Positions 1-5,385 of a stretch of 5,961 bases of DNA are shown here, piece after piece. The DNA is from an uncultured Bacillota bacterium. GTDB taxonomy: Bacteria; Bacillota; Clostridia; Peptostreptococcales; Anaerovoracaceae. Where the stretch lies: contig CAMOZS010000108.1 in the NCBI GenBank assembly GCA_946631075.1, forward strand, positions 1 through 5,961, in the 5' to 3' direction. Position 1 is the first letter of the stretch. Each line of letters starts with the position of its first letter. The position numbers were made by a program, and so were the translations under genes. Under the pieces are notes generated by a model that was not told where the DNA came from, searched no databases, and saw only the letters and a list, made by a program, of their open reading frames with translations.

Positions 1-1
1 C

Positions 2-256
2 GCCCGCCGAAAGGACATCCTGATCCAGTTCCTGATGGAGGCTCTGGTGCTGAGTATGGCGGGAGGGGTGATCGGAATCGTCTGCGGATTTGCCGGCGGA
101 CAGATCGCCGTTCTTGCGGGAGCATCCTTCGCGCCGGGCATTGCCCTGGTCCTGCTGGCCTTCGCGGTGAGCGTGGCGGTGGGCCTGGTGTTCGGGATCC
201 TGCCTGCGCAGCGGGCTTCCAGGCTGAGGCCGGTAGAAGCCCTGCGGTATGAGTGA
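2..256 (+). CDS. ABC transporter permease, MacB/FtsX type (C-terminal fragment)
   Basis: This is the last 84 codons of a gene that begins upstream of the window, and the frame is open from base 2. The visible protein starts with ARRKDILIQFLMEALVLS, the pattern that precedes the penultimate membrane helix in MacB/FtsX permeases (R-x-DI-x-x-QFL-x-EA). A Gly-rich hydrophobic segment follows, then a last hydrophobic helix (about residues 45-65 of the fragment) and the family's typical ending, PAQRASRLRPVEALRYE. MacB-type permeases do not form a classical import channel; they couple a cytoplasmic ATPase to substrate export or extracytoplasmic work together with an adaptor. The gene ends 19 bases before the secreted-protein gene and is followed by an adaptor gene, so the three probably form one operon. 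Family assignment is secure; the substrate is unknown. Confidence 0.9.
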   Translation, partial: ARRKDILIQFLMEALVLSMAGGVIGIVCGFAGGQIAVLAGASFAPGIALVLLAFAVSVAVGLVFGILPAQRASRLRPVEALRYE

Positions 257-260
257 TGGG

Positions 261-266
261 AAGGAG
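261..266 (+). promoter_or_regulatory. Ribosome binding site that sets the start of the secreted-protein gene
   Basis: AAGGAG lies 9 bases before ATG 276. It favours that start over an in-frame ATG at 249, which overlaps the permease stop and would put nine charged or polar residues in front of the signal peptide. Confidence 0.75.
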
Positions 267-275
267 ATTTTAAAG

Positions 276-1103
276 ATGAAAAAGAGAATCATATACATCG
301 TCATCGGCCTGATGCTGATGATCCCGGCGGCCCTGACCTACGCGGGAAGCGGCCTCCTGTCCGGCTTTCCATCTTCCGCGGCCGAAGGGGATACGGTCAC
401 CTTCACGCCGGCCCTGTCTGATGAAGAAAGCGGCAGCCTGGAGGCTTCGGTCAGTCCATCCTCCGGAGCAAGCCTTTCGGTCAGCGGAGATACGATCAAG
501 GTGAGCTTCAGCTCCGCGGGAACCTACACTGTTTCCGCTTCCGCGGGTGACCGGTCGGACAGCTGCACAGTAACGGTCGCGGAGGCGGAGGACTCCTCCG
601 GATCGGACGAGGGGTCCGGCGATGACAGTTCGGGAGATGACAGCTCGGGCGATGATGGGTCCGGCGGAAAAGGCGGCTCCGGCGATGAAATGAAGGGGGC
701 CGGAAACAAGGCCGGCGGGAAGGTCGGAATGGGCGGCGCCATGAAAGGCGGAGCGGTATCCGTTTCCGGAGGCGGCTCCGGCGCAGGCAGCCTGTCGTCA
801 GGCTCCTCCGGTTCAGAGGACAAGACCACCTACGCCGGATCGGCGGACAACTATCTGGAATCGCTCAGGGTCAAAGGGCATAGATTCAGCCAGGCCTTTC
901 ACAAGACCAGCGACACCTATTTCATCACACTGAAGTCAGGTACGGACAGTGTGGAGGTCAGCGCGGAGCCGTCGGACAGCGACGCCCAGGTGGTCATCAC
1001 CGGAACGGAAAGCCTTACCACCGGACGCAACAAGATCATGGTCAGCGTGACGGCTGAGAACGGAGACGTCCGGGTCTACCGGATCTACGCGGATGTGAAA
1101 TAG
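276..1103 (+). CDS. Secreted cadherin-like beta-sandwich domain protein with Gly/Ser/Asp-rich linker
   Basis: This 275-residue protein starts with a signal peptide (MKKR followed by a hydrophobic stretch to about residue 20, with a likely cut near TYA-G, residues 21-24); there is no lipobox cysteine. Residues about 30-103 resemble a PKD/Ig-like bacterial fold, with alternating beta-type sequence and a GTYTVSASAGD motif. Residues 104-190 are low complexity: first Asp/Ser/Gly (three GDDSS-like units, 115-129), then a Gly/Lys/Met stretch, then Gly/Ser. Residues 191-275 match the cadherin-like beta-sandwich family: an LESLRV start, an aromatic Tyr in DTYFITL, TTGRNKIMVSVTAENGD and a final VYRIYAD strand. 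Such domains usually serve binding or adhesion outside the cell. The gene sits between a MacB-type permease and its adaptor, so the protein may be a cargo or an accessory part of that transporter. This is inference; no enzyme signature is visible. Domain call fairly sure, function unknown. Confidence 0.8.
   Translation: MKKRIIYIVIGLMLMIPAALTYAGSGLLSGFPSSAAEGDTVTFTPALSDEESGSLEASVSPSSGASLSVSGDTIKVSFSSAGTYTVSASAGDRSDSCTVTVAEAEDSSGSDEGSGDDSSGDDSSGDDGSGGKGGSGDEMKGAGNKAGGKVGMGGAMKGGAVSVSGGGSGAGSLSSGSSGSEDKTTYAGSADNYLESLRVKGHRFSQAFHKTSDTYFITLKSGTDSVEVSAEPSDSDAQVVITGTESLTTGRNKIMVSVTAENGDVRVYRIYADVK
618..662 (+). repeat. Three imperfect 15-base tandem repeats in the Asp/Ser linker
   Basis: Units at 618-632, 633-647 and 648-662 encode GDDSS, GDDSS and GDDGS. 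The first two differ only at third codon positions, and the third has diverged further. They lie within the flexible acidic linker of the secreted protein and could vary in number between strains. Confidence 0.7.
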
Positions 1104-1128
1104 GCGGCCCAAAGTGGCGTGTATATAA

Positions 1129-1135
1129 AGAAGGA
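1129..1135 (+). promoter_or_regulatory. Ribosome binding site that sets the start of the adaptor gene
   Basis: AGAAGGA ends 7 bases before ATG 1143. It excludes an upstream in-frame GTG at 1119, because that GTG lies before the site itself. Confidence 0.7.
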
Positions 1136-1142
1136 AAAAATC

Positions 1143-2123
1143 ATGAACCAAGGAATCAGAAAAAGAAAATTTCCGGTCCGGCGGGCAGCCATCATCGCTG
1201 GAGCGGCCATAGCGATCATCATCGTCGCCGCTGCAGCCTTTGGAAGAGGAAGCGCGAAAGAGGACCAGGACGCGGCGGAGCAGACGACCGCCGAAGCGGC
1301 CCTCATGACCATCGAGAACAGTCTGTCCGCAGACGGGGAGGTGATCAGTTCCCTTGAAGAGGACCTGAGCCCCCATACATCCTACTATCTGGAAGAGGTA
1401 AAGGTCGAGGCGGGAGACGCCCTGGAGGAGGGGGATACCATCCTGACCTATACCAACGGATCGAAGATGACCGCTCCCTATAACTGCGTGGTCAAGTCCT
1501 GGGACCTGCCCGATGAAGAGGAGCAGCTGACCACCGATCACAGCGTGACCGTCGCCGGGACAGATGTCCTGCGGATGGAGCTTGAGGTCGGAGAGGACCA
1601 GGTGGCCTCGGTCAAGGCCGGTGAAGAAGCGGCCATAGAGATCGAGGCGGCGGGAAGCAGCTTCGATGGCGTGGTCACTTCCGTCAGCGAAGTGGGCGAT
1701 TACTCCAGCTCCGGCTCGACCTTCACGGCCCAGGTGACCTTCGACAACGACGGGTCGGTGAAACTGGGCATGACCGGAACGGCGGCCATCGTTCTTGAAA
1801 AGGCTGAGAAGGCCCTGTGTGTTCCGGCCGGCGCGGTGACCAGCTCAGGAAACGAGAGCAAGGTCACCCTGCTGAAGGATGACGGGACCGAGGAGGAAGT
1901 CACCGTGACCACCGGGATCAGCAATGACGCCTATATCCAGATCACCGACGGATTATCGGAAGGTGATACGGTCATCCTGCCGGTATCGGACAGCGACAGC
2001 GAAAACTCCTCCGGCGGTTTCATGAACGGACCGGGCCAAAACGGCATGCCGGGCGGCGGGATGCAGGATGGAGGAAACATGCCGGATGGAGGCGGAGGAC
2101 AGCCGCCGGGCCAGCAGGACTGA
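1143..2123 (+). CDS. MacA/HlyD-type periplasmic adaptor subunit of an ABC exporter (hairpin-less)
   Basis: This 326-residue membrane-fusion-type protein has a basic N-terminus (RKRKFPVRR, 6-14) and one membrane anchor (about 15-33). Residues 82-119 form a lipoyl-like domain: YLEEVKVEAGDALEEGDTIL, then MTAPYNCVVKSW. In classical MacA these two halves are separated by a long coiled-coil hairpin; here only about five residues (TNGSK) lie between them. A beta-barrel part (about 140-220, including VKLGMTGTAAIVL) and a membrane-proximal part (about 223-280, CVPAGAV to GLSEGDTVIL) follow. The last 40 residues are a Gly/Met/Pro/Gln tail. Family knowledge: adaptors work with MacB-type permeases, and Gram-positive versions can have a shortened or missing hairpin because there is no outer-membrane channel to reach. 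The gene starts 39 bases after the secreted-protein gene, consistent with one operon. Assignment to the family is secure; the cargo is unknown. Confidence 0.88.
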   Translation: MNQGIRKRKFPVRRAAIIAGAAIAIIIVAAAAFGRGSAKEDQDAAEQTTAEAALMTIENSLSADGEVISSLEEDLSPHTSYYLEEVKVEAGDALEEGDTILTYTNGSKMTAPYNCVVKSWDLPDEEEQLTTDHSVTVAGTDVLRMELEVGEDQVASVKAGEEAAIEIEAAGSSFDGVVTSVSEVGDYSSSGSTFTAQVTFDNDGSVKLGMTGTAAIVLEKAEKALCVPAGAVTSSGNESKVTLLKDDGTEEEVTVTTGISNDAYIQITDGLSEGDTVILPVSDSDSENSSGGFMNGPGQNGMPGGGMQDGGNMPDGGGGQPPGQQD

Positions 2124-2144
2124 TCTGCGGGAGGAACTGATCCT

Positions 2145-2169
2145 GCAGGAAGACCTGCCCGTCTTTTCT
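2145..2169 (+). terminator. Weak candidate intrinsic terminator after the adaptor gene
   Basis: GCAGG (2145-2149), loop AAGA and CCTGC (2154-2158) form a 5-bp hairpin, followed after CCG by a T-rich run, TCTTTTCTC. The stem is short and the T tract is interrupted and displaced, so this is tentative. It is the only terminator-like element between the transporter genes and the regulator. Confidence 0.3.
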
Positions 2170-2176
2170 CAATGCC

Positions 2177-2194
2177 CTGCAAATATATTTGCAG
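2177..2194. promoter_or_regulatory. 18-bp perfect palindrome, probable regulator autoregulatory operator
   Basis: CTGCAAATATATTTGCAG is a perfect 18-bp palindrome centred between 2185 and 2186, about 70 bp before the regulator start codon. Its core, GCAAATATATTTGC, recurs exactly at 3720-3733 and with small change at 3742-3755, on the other side of the regulator gene. It overlaps the putative -35 box of the regulator promoter, which would suit repression by the bound regulator. The repeat is seen directly; the binding protein is inferred from position. Confidence 0.75.
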
Positions 2195-2217
2195 ACGATG
2201 ACTATGCATGATAGAAT
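2189..2217 (+). promoter_or_regulatory. Candidate housekeeping promoter of the regulator gene
   Basis: An extended -10 (TG at 2209-2210, then TAGAAT at 2212-2217) lies 17 bases downstream of a weak -35 match, TTGCAG (2189-2194). The predicted start is near 2224. The -35 hexamer forms the right end of the 18-bp palindrome. The -10 is good and the -35 poor. Confidence 0.5.
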
Positions 2218-2255
2218 AGGAACAGATCGTGACATGAGAAGGAGGGTGAACAGGC

Positions 2256-3701
2256 ATGAGAGGAAAGGATTACATGGCGGTGCTGCAGGCGGTGACAGAG
2301 GTCATGGGCGAAGCCATCCACATCGTCGACGCCTCGGGCAAGACCATCCTGTATAACGAAGCTATGGCAAGGCTGGAGAAGATCTCGGTCGAGGACGCCC
2401 TGGGCAAGCCCTTCCGGCAGGTATTCGGAAGCATCCCGGAGTCGGAGAGCACCCTGTACCAGGCGCTGGTCAACCGGCGGGAGATCCGCAGCAAGCAGCA
2501 GACCTATGTGAATATCTACGGCAAACAGGTCACGACCATCAATACGACCATACCGATCATCGTGGATGGACAGGTGGTCGCGGCCATGGAAGTGGCAAGG
2601 GACATCACCGAGATCAAGGATATGAGCGACCGGATCCTGTCGCTGCAGGACAGCATTTCCGCGGGAAGCCGGACCCAGCCAAAGCCTCCGGGACCGGATG
2701 AACAGGAAAGCGAGGCTCCCCGGCCGGCCGGCCCCGGCGGGATCCGCAGATACCATTTCGAGGATATCATCGGAGAGGATCCGGGATTCCTCCAGGCGGT
2801 CGAACGGGCCATGAAAGCCACGTCGAACACAGCTTCCGTCTTCATTTACGGGGAGACCGGCACCGGCAAGGAGCTCATCGCCCAGAGCATCCATTACGGC
2901 GGCAAGCGGCAGAAGAAGCCTTTCCTGGCCCAGAACTGCGCGGCCATTCCGGAGAGCCTGCTGGAAGGGATCCTTTTCGGAACGGAGAAGGGCGGATTCA
3001 CGGGAGCCGTGGACCGGGCGGGCCTTTTTGAACAGGCGAACGGGGGCACCCTGCTCCTGGATGAGGTCAGCGCCATGCCCTATGAGCTGCAGAGCAAGCT
3101 GCTGCGGGTACTGCAGGAAAAATACATCCGCAGGGTGGGCGGCAGCAAGGACATCCTGGTGGATGTGCGGATCATCGCCACCGTCAATGAATCCCCCCAG
3201 GAACTGATCGACCGGGGCGCCCTCCGGCCGGACCTTTACTACCGGCTGAACGTGATCGGGATCACCCTTCCCCCCCTGCGGGAGAGGCGGACGGACATCC
3301 CCATCCTGGCGGACCGGTTCGTCAAGAAATACAATGAAGAGTACGGGCGGGAGATCTGGATGATCGCCGACGCCGCCCTGGAGAAGCTGAAGAATTACAA
3401 CTATCCCGGCAATGTCAGGGAACTGGAGAACATCATCATGTCGGCGGTCTCCATGGCTGAGGAAGAGCACGTGCTGACGGCGGATGACATCAATATCCAG
3501 CAGGGATACCACGAGGAGCATTCCGCCATCAGTGAATTCGGCCGAGAGGGGGAGACCCTTTCCGAGTATCTGGCCGATATCGAGCAGACCGTGATCCGCC
3601 GCTACCTGACCTCCAACGGGGGAAATGTTACCAAGACGGCCAGGGAACTGGGGATGCTGAGGCAGAACCTCCAGCACAAGATGAAAAAATATGAAATTTA
3701 A
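2256..3701 (+). CDS. RocR-like sigma-54-dependent transcriptional activator (PAS, AAA+, Fis-type HTH)
   Basis: This 481-residue enhancer-binding protein begins at ATG 2256, with AAGGAGG at 2239-2245. Residues 5-125 are a PAS sensor domain (GEAIHIVDASGKTILYNEA) that probably reads a small molecule. A Pro/Glu/Ser-rich linker (about 136-165) follows. The AAA+ domain (about 168-400) has Walker A GETGTGKE (199-206), a sigma-54 contact loop GGFTGA (246-251, where the consensus is GAFTGA), Walker B GGTLLLDE (263-270), arginine-finger region RPDLYYRLN (324-332) and sensor II PGNVRELE (384-391). The C-terminus (about 432-481) ends in a Fis-type HTH, NVTKTARELGMLRQNLQHK. The LFGTEKG wording and the RQNLQHKMKKY ending fit the RocR/BkdR branch rather than the NtrC branch; RocR of Bacillus activates arginine/ornithine catabolism. 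The next gene has a sigma-54 promoter and belongs to ornithine degradation, so ornithine or a related compound is the likely signal. That last step is inference. Confidence 0.93.
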   Translation: MRGKDYMAVLQAVTEVMGEAIHIVDASGKTILYNEAMARLEKISVEDALGKPFRQVFGSIPESESTLYQALVNRREIRSKQQTYVNIYGKQVTTINTTIPIIVDGQVVAAMEVARDITEIKDMSDRILSLQDSISAGSRTQPKPPGPDEQESEAPRPAGPGGIRRYHFEDIIGEDPGFLQAVERAMKATSNTASVFIYGETGTGKELIAQSIHYGGKRQKKPFLAQNCAAIPESLLEGILFGTEKGGFTGAVDRAGLFEQANGGTLLLDEVSAMPYELQSKLLRVLQEKYIRRVGGSKDILVDVRIIATVNESPQELIDRGALRPDLYYRLNVIGITLPPLRERRTDIPILADRFVKKYNEEYGREIWMIADAALEKLKNYNYPGNVRELENIIMSAVSMAEEEHVLTADDINIQQGYHEEHSAISEFGREGETLSEYLADIEQTVIRRYLTSNGGNVTKTARELGMLRQNLQHKMKKYEI

Positions 3702-3715
3702 TGAATATTATTCAT
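3701..3715. repeat. AT-rich dyad directly after the regulator stop codon
   Basis: ATGAATA (3701-3707) and TATTCAT (3709-3715) are perfect inverted arms around a single T. The dyad overlaps the last base of the stop codon. No T run follows, so it is not a normal intrinsic terminator. It ends five bases before the first upstream activating palindrome and may simply add bendable AT-rich DNA. Confidence 0.5.
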
Positions 3716-3719
3716 ATCA

Positions 3720-3733
3720 GCAAATATATTTGC
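3720..3733. promoter_or_regulatory. Distal upstream activating palindrome of the ord promoter
   Basis: GCAAATATATTTGC is a perfect 14-bp palindrome identical to the core of the site before the regulator gene (2179-2192). Its centre lies about 154 bp upstream of the inferred sigma-54 start. It is paired with a second palindrome 22 bp downstream (centre to centre), about two helical turns, so both would face the same side of the DNA. Tandem palindromes at such a distance are typical of sigma-54 enhancer sites. Confidence 0.8.
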
Positions 3734-3741
3734 GGAACAGT

Positions 3742-3755
3742 GCAAAATATTTTGC
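3742..3755. promoter_or_regulatory. Proximal upstream activating palindrome of the ord promoter
   Basis: GCAAAATATTTTGC is a perfect 14-bp palindrome whose core differs from the distal site only by swapping the two bases at positions 5 and 10. The outer half-sites GCAAA/TTTGC are conserved, and its centre lies about 132 bp upstream of the inferred start. Five Ts follow (3756-3760), so in the transcript of the regulator it could also act as a weak terminator (GCAAA, loop ATAT, TTTGC, U5). The activator-site role is preferred because the sequence recurs in a place where a terminator makes no sense. Confidence 0.75.
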
Positions 3756-3801
3756 TTTTTAAGGAATAAAATGACAGAAAACTTCATACAATTAAAACCG
3801 T

Positions 3802-3836
3802 GCAAAGGCTGGGAACATTGGAATTCCAGCCTTTGC
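3802..3836. repeat. 11-bp inverted repeat upstream of the sigma-54 promoter
   Basis: GCAAAGGCTGG (3802-3812) and CCAGCCTTTGC (3826-3836) are exact inverted copies separated by 13 bases. In RNA one G-U and one A-U pair could extend the stem to 13 bp. No U run follows, so it is not a classical terminator. It lies upstream of the inferred ord start, and the ord transcript would not contain it unless there is read-through from the regulator. The outer GCAAA/TTTGC ends resemble the activator half-sites. Ten bases of the right arm (CAGCCTTTGC) recur at 3860-3869 over the -12 element. Confidence 0.75.
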
Positions 3837-3854
3837 GATATATTGCGAAAAAGT

Positions 3855-3870
3855 TGGCACAGCCTTTGCT
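3855..3870 (+). promoter_or_regulatory. Sigma-54 (-24/-12) promoter of the ord-ortA-ortB operon
   Basis: TGGCACAGCCTTTGCT fits the sigma-54 consensus TGGCAC-N5-TTGCW: GG at 3856-3857 and GC at 3868-3869 with exactly 10 bases between them. Transcription should start near 3881, giving a leader of about 55 bases, AT-rich, ending in AAGGAG (3924-3929) before the ord ATG. Activation would need an enhancer-binding protein. One is encoded immediately upstream, and two palindromic sites lie at suitable distances. No good -35/-10 pair was found in this gap. Confidence 0.92.
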
Positions 3871-3935
3871 TAATATAGGAGCGTAAAAGTTATGGCAACC
3901 AATTAAATTAAAACTTATACGAAAAGGAGAAAAAC

Positions 3936-4994
3936 ATGGAAAACGTAAAAGTAATCATTTGGGGACTTGGTGCTATGGGCGGCGGAATCGCAGACATGCT
4001 GCTGTCAAAGAAGGGCGTTGACATCGTAGGCGTTGCCGGAAGAGAACACAAGCAGGGACACTCGATGTATGAATACATTGAGACAGAGAGAGGCGACAGA
4101 GAAGACGTCATCATCAAGGCTCCGGAAGAGATCATCAAGCCGGGCGCTGCTGACATCGTTGTTCTGTGCACAGACTCCTTCACAAAGGAAGCTTTCCCGA
4201 GAATGAAGTTCATCCTGGAGCAGGGCATCAACTGCGTTACCTCCGCTGAGGAAATGGCTTATCCGGCTGCTCAGAATCCGGATCTGGCTGCTGAGCTGGA
4301 CAAGATCGCTAAGGAAAACGGCGTTTCCATCCTGGGCACAGGCATCAACCCGGGCCACATCATGGACATGCTGGTACTCGTTATGACCGGCTGCATGACA
4401 GATGTTAAGCACATCCTGTCCAGAAGAGTCAACTCCCTGTCTCCGTTCGGACCGGCTGTTATGTCCGAGCAGGGCATCGGCATCTCCGTCGAAGAGTTCA
4501 AAGAAAGAAAAGCTAACCACACCATGGCTGGCCACGTTGGATTCGCTGAGTCCGTTGGCATGATGGCTGAAGGTCTGGGACTGAAAGTTGAGGAATTCTC
4601 CCAGGATATGAACCCGATCGTTACCGACGTTGACAGAAAGAGCCCGTACGGATTCGCAGCTGCTGGCTCCTGCGCAGGCGTTGCTATGGAAGCTGACGCT
4701 ACTCTGTCCAACGGCATGAAGGTCAGAATGGAGCACCCGCAGCAGATCGAGCCGGAACAGGTCGGCGTTCAGACTGGCGACTATGTCATCATCGACGGTA
4801 CTCCGGCAGTTAACATGGTCAACAGCCCCGAGGTCGAAGGCGGACTGGGAACCATCGCAATGTGCGCTAACATGATCCCGCAGGTCATCAACGCTGAGCC
4901 GGGCCTGAAGACAATGATCGATCTGCCGATTCCTCGCTGCCTGATGGGTGACGTCAGAGACAGAATCGATCCGGCTAAGAAGATCGTTAAATAA
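3936..4994 (+). CDS. ord: 2,4-diaminopentanoate dehydrogenase
   Basis: This 352-residue protein catalyses the NAD(P)-dependent oxidative deamination of 2,4-diaminopentanoate to 2-amino-4-oxopentanoate, the step after ornithine 4,5-aminomutase in anaerobic ornithine fermentation. It opens with a Rossmann dinucleotide motif, VIIWGLGAMGGGIA (residues 6-19; G10, G12, G15), as in the dihydrodipicolinate reductase-like family. ILGTGINPGHIMDML and a C-terminal half with SPEVEGGLGTIAM agree with Ord as I know it, and the length is normal for the family. The start is fixed by AAGGAG six bases before ATG 3936. It is the first gene after the sigma-54 promoter, with ortA 85 bases downstream. Arginine is AGA in 11 of 12 cases, unlike the regulator upstream (2 of about 33), a bias expected for a heavily expressed fermentation gene. 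The identification is strengthened by the adjacent ortA and ortB. Confidence 0.93.
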   Translation: MENVKVIIWGLGAMGGGIADMLLSKKGVDIVGVAGREHKQGHSMYEYIETERGDREDVIIKAPEEIIKPGAADIVVLCTDSFTKEAFPRMKFILEQGINCVTSAEEMAYPAAQNPDLAAELDKIAKENGVSILGTGINPGHIMDMLVLVMTGCMTDVKHILSRRVNSLSPFGPAVMSEQGIGISVEEFKERKANHTMAGHVGFAESVGMMAEGLGLKVEEFSQDMNPIVTDVDRKSPYGFAAAGSCAGVAMEADATLSNGMKVRMEHPQQIEPEQVGVQTGDYVIIDGTPAVNMVNSPEVEGGLGTIAMCANMIPQVINAEPGLKTMIDLPIPRCLMGDVRDRIDPAKKIVK

Positions 4995-5017
4995 GATCAT
5001 TACAGACTGAATCAAGT

Positions 5018-5056
5018 ATATGAGGCACACCAGACACGGTTCGGCGTGCCTCATAT
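5018..5056 (+). other. Stem-loop in the ord-ortA intergenic region
   Basis: ATATGAGGCACACC (5018-5031) and GGCGTGCCTCATAT (5043-5056) can form a 14-position stem with one A-C mismatch (5029/5045) and an 11-base loop. TATC rather than a U run follows, and the ortA ribosome binding site begins 11 bases later. It is more likely a 3'-end stabiliser or processing site that adjusts ord relative to ortAB than a full terminator, because ortA has no other promoter that I can see. Confidence 0.75.
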
Positions 5057-5067
5057 TATCTAAATCC

Positions 5068-5074
5068 AAGGAGG
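5068..5074 (+). promoter_or_regulatory. Ribosome binding site that sets the start of ortA
   Basis: AAGGAGG lies five bases before ATG 5080. This rules out an in-frame ATG at 5020, which sits inside the stem-loop and would add twenty residues not expected for OrtA. Confidence 0.8.
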
Positions 5075-5079
5075 AAATA

Positions 5080-5385
5080 ATGGCTAAAAAAGGCGATTGG
5101 GTCCGCATCCACAGCATCGTGCTGAAGGCAGAAGAGAGAACAGCGAAGCTGCCGGAAGATACCAAGCACTGCGACCTGGAACAGTGGACAAAGGGATTTC
5201 TGCTTGAAGACGCAGAGATCGGTGATGAAGTAACCGTTGAAACAGTTGTGGGCAGAACCGAGAAGGGCACCCTGATCGATGACGCTCCGTACTATGATCA
5301 TGATTATGGTCATTTCGTACCGGAACTGATCGAAGTGGACAAGGTTCTGAGAAAAGAGATGGCAGAAATCGGAGGTGAGAGATAA
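5080..5385 (+). CDS. ortA: 2-amino-4-oxopentanoate thiolase, small (alpha) subunit
   Basis: This 101-residue protein, beginning MAKKGDWVRIHSIVL, is the small subunit of the PLP-dependent thiolase that cleaves 2-amino-4-oxopentanoate with CoA to acetyl-CoA and alanine, the last dedicated step of oxidative ornithine degradation. Features seen are a short beta-rich sequence with GDEVTVETVVGR (48-59) and a Tyr/His/Asp-rich stretch, DDAPYYDHDYGHFVPEL (67-83), which I recall as typical of OrtA. There is no catalytic motif of its own; the PLP site is in OrtB. Its stop codon shares one base with the ortB start (TAATG), so translation of the two subunits is probably coupled, fitting equal amounts of both. 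The call relies on size, sequence character and position between ord and ortB. Confidence 0.9.
   Translation: MAKKGDWVRIHSIVLKAEERTAKLPEDTKHCDLEQWTKGFLLEDAEIGDEVTVETVVGRTEKGTLIDDAPYYDHDYGHFVPELIEVDKVLRKEMAEIGGER

Noticed and set aside
2202..3677. Long open frame of 491 codons on the - strand opposite the regulator
   Set aside because: It is an antisense shadow of a GC-rich gene with clear AAA+ motifs; the predicted protein is low complexity in His/Asp/Leu/Gly and matches no family I recognise.
3802..3840. Inverted repeat read as an intrinsic terminator of the regulator
   Set aside because: The sequence after the stem is GATATATTGCG, with no T run.
3833..3882. Housekeeping promoter for ord (TTGCGA or TTGGCA as -35, TAATAT as -10)
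   Set aside because: No combination gives acceptable spacing; the sigma-54 element fits exactly.
3892..3906. Four-codon mini-ORF (MATN) in the ord leader, possibly a leader peptide
   Set aside because: Its only Shine-Dalgarno-like sequence (AGGAG, 3877-3881) would lie upstream of the inferred transcript start, and four codons with no ornithine-related content give no attenuation logic.
3881..3935. Riboswitch in the ord leader
   Set aside because: Only about 55 AT-rich bases with one weak possible stem (GTAAAAGTT with AACTTATAC); too short and too unstructured for a known class.
4005..5270. Open frame of 421 codons on the - strand across ord and ortA
   Set aside because: It runs across two well-supported genes and their gap, is Ser/His/Asp-rich, and has no family signature.
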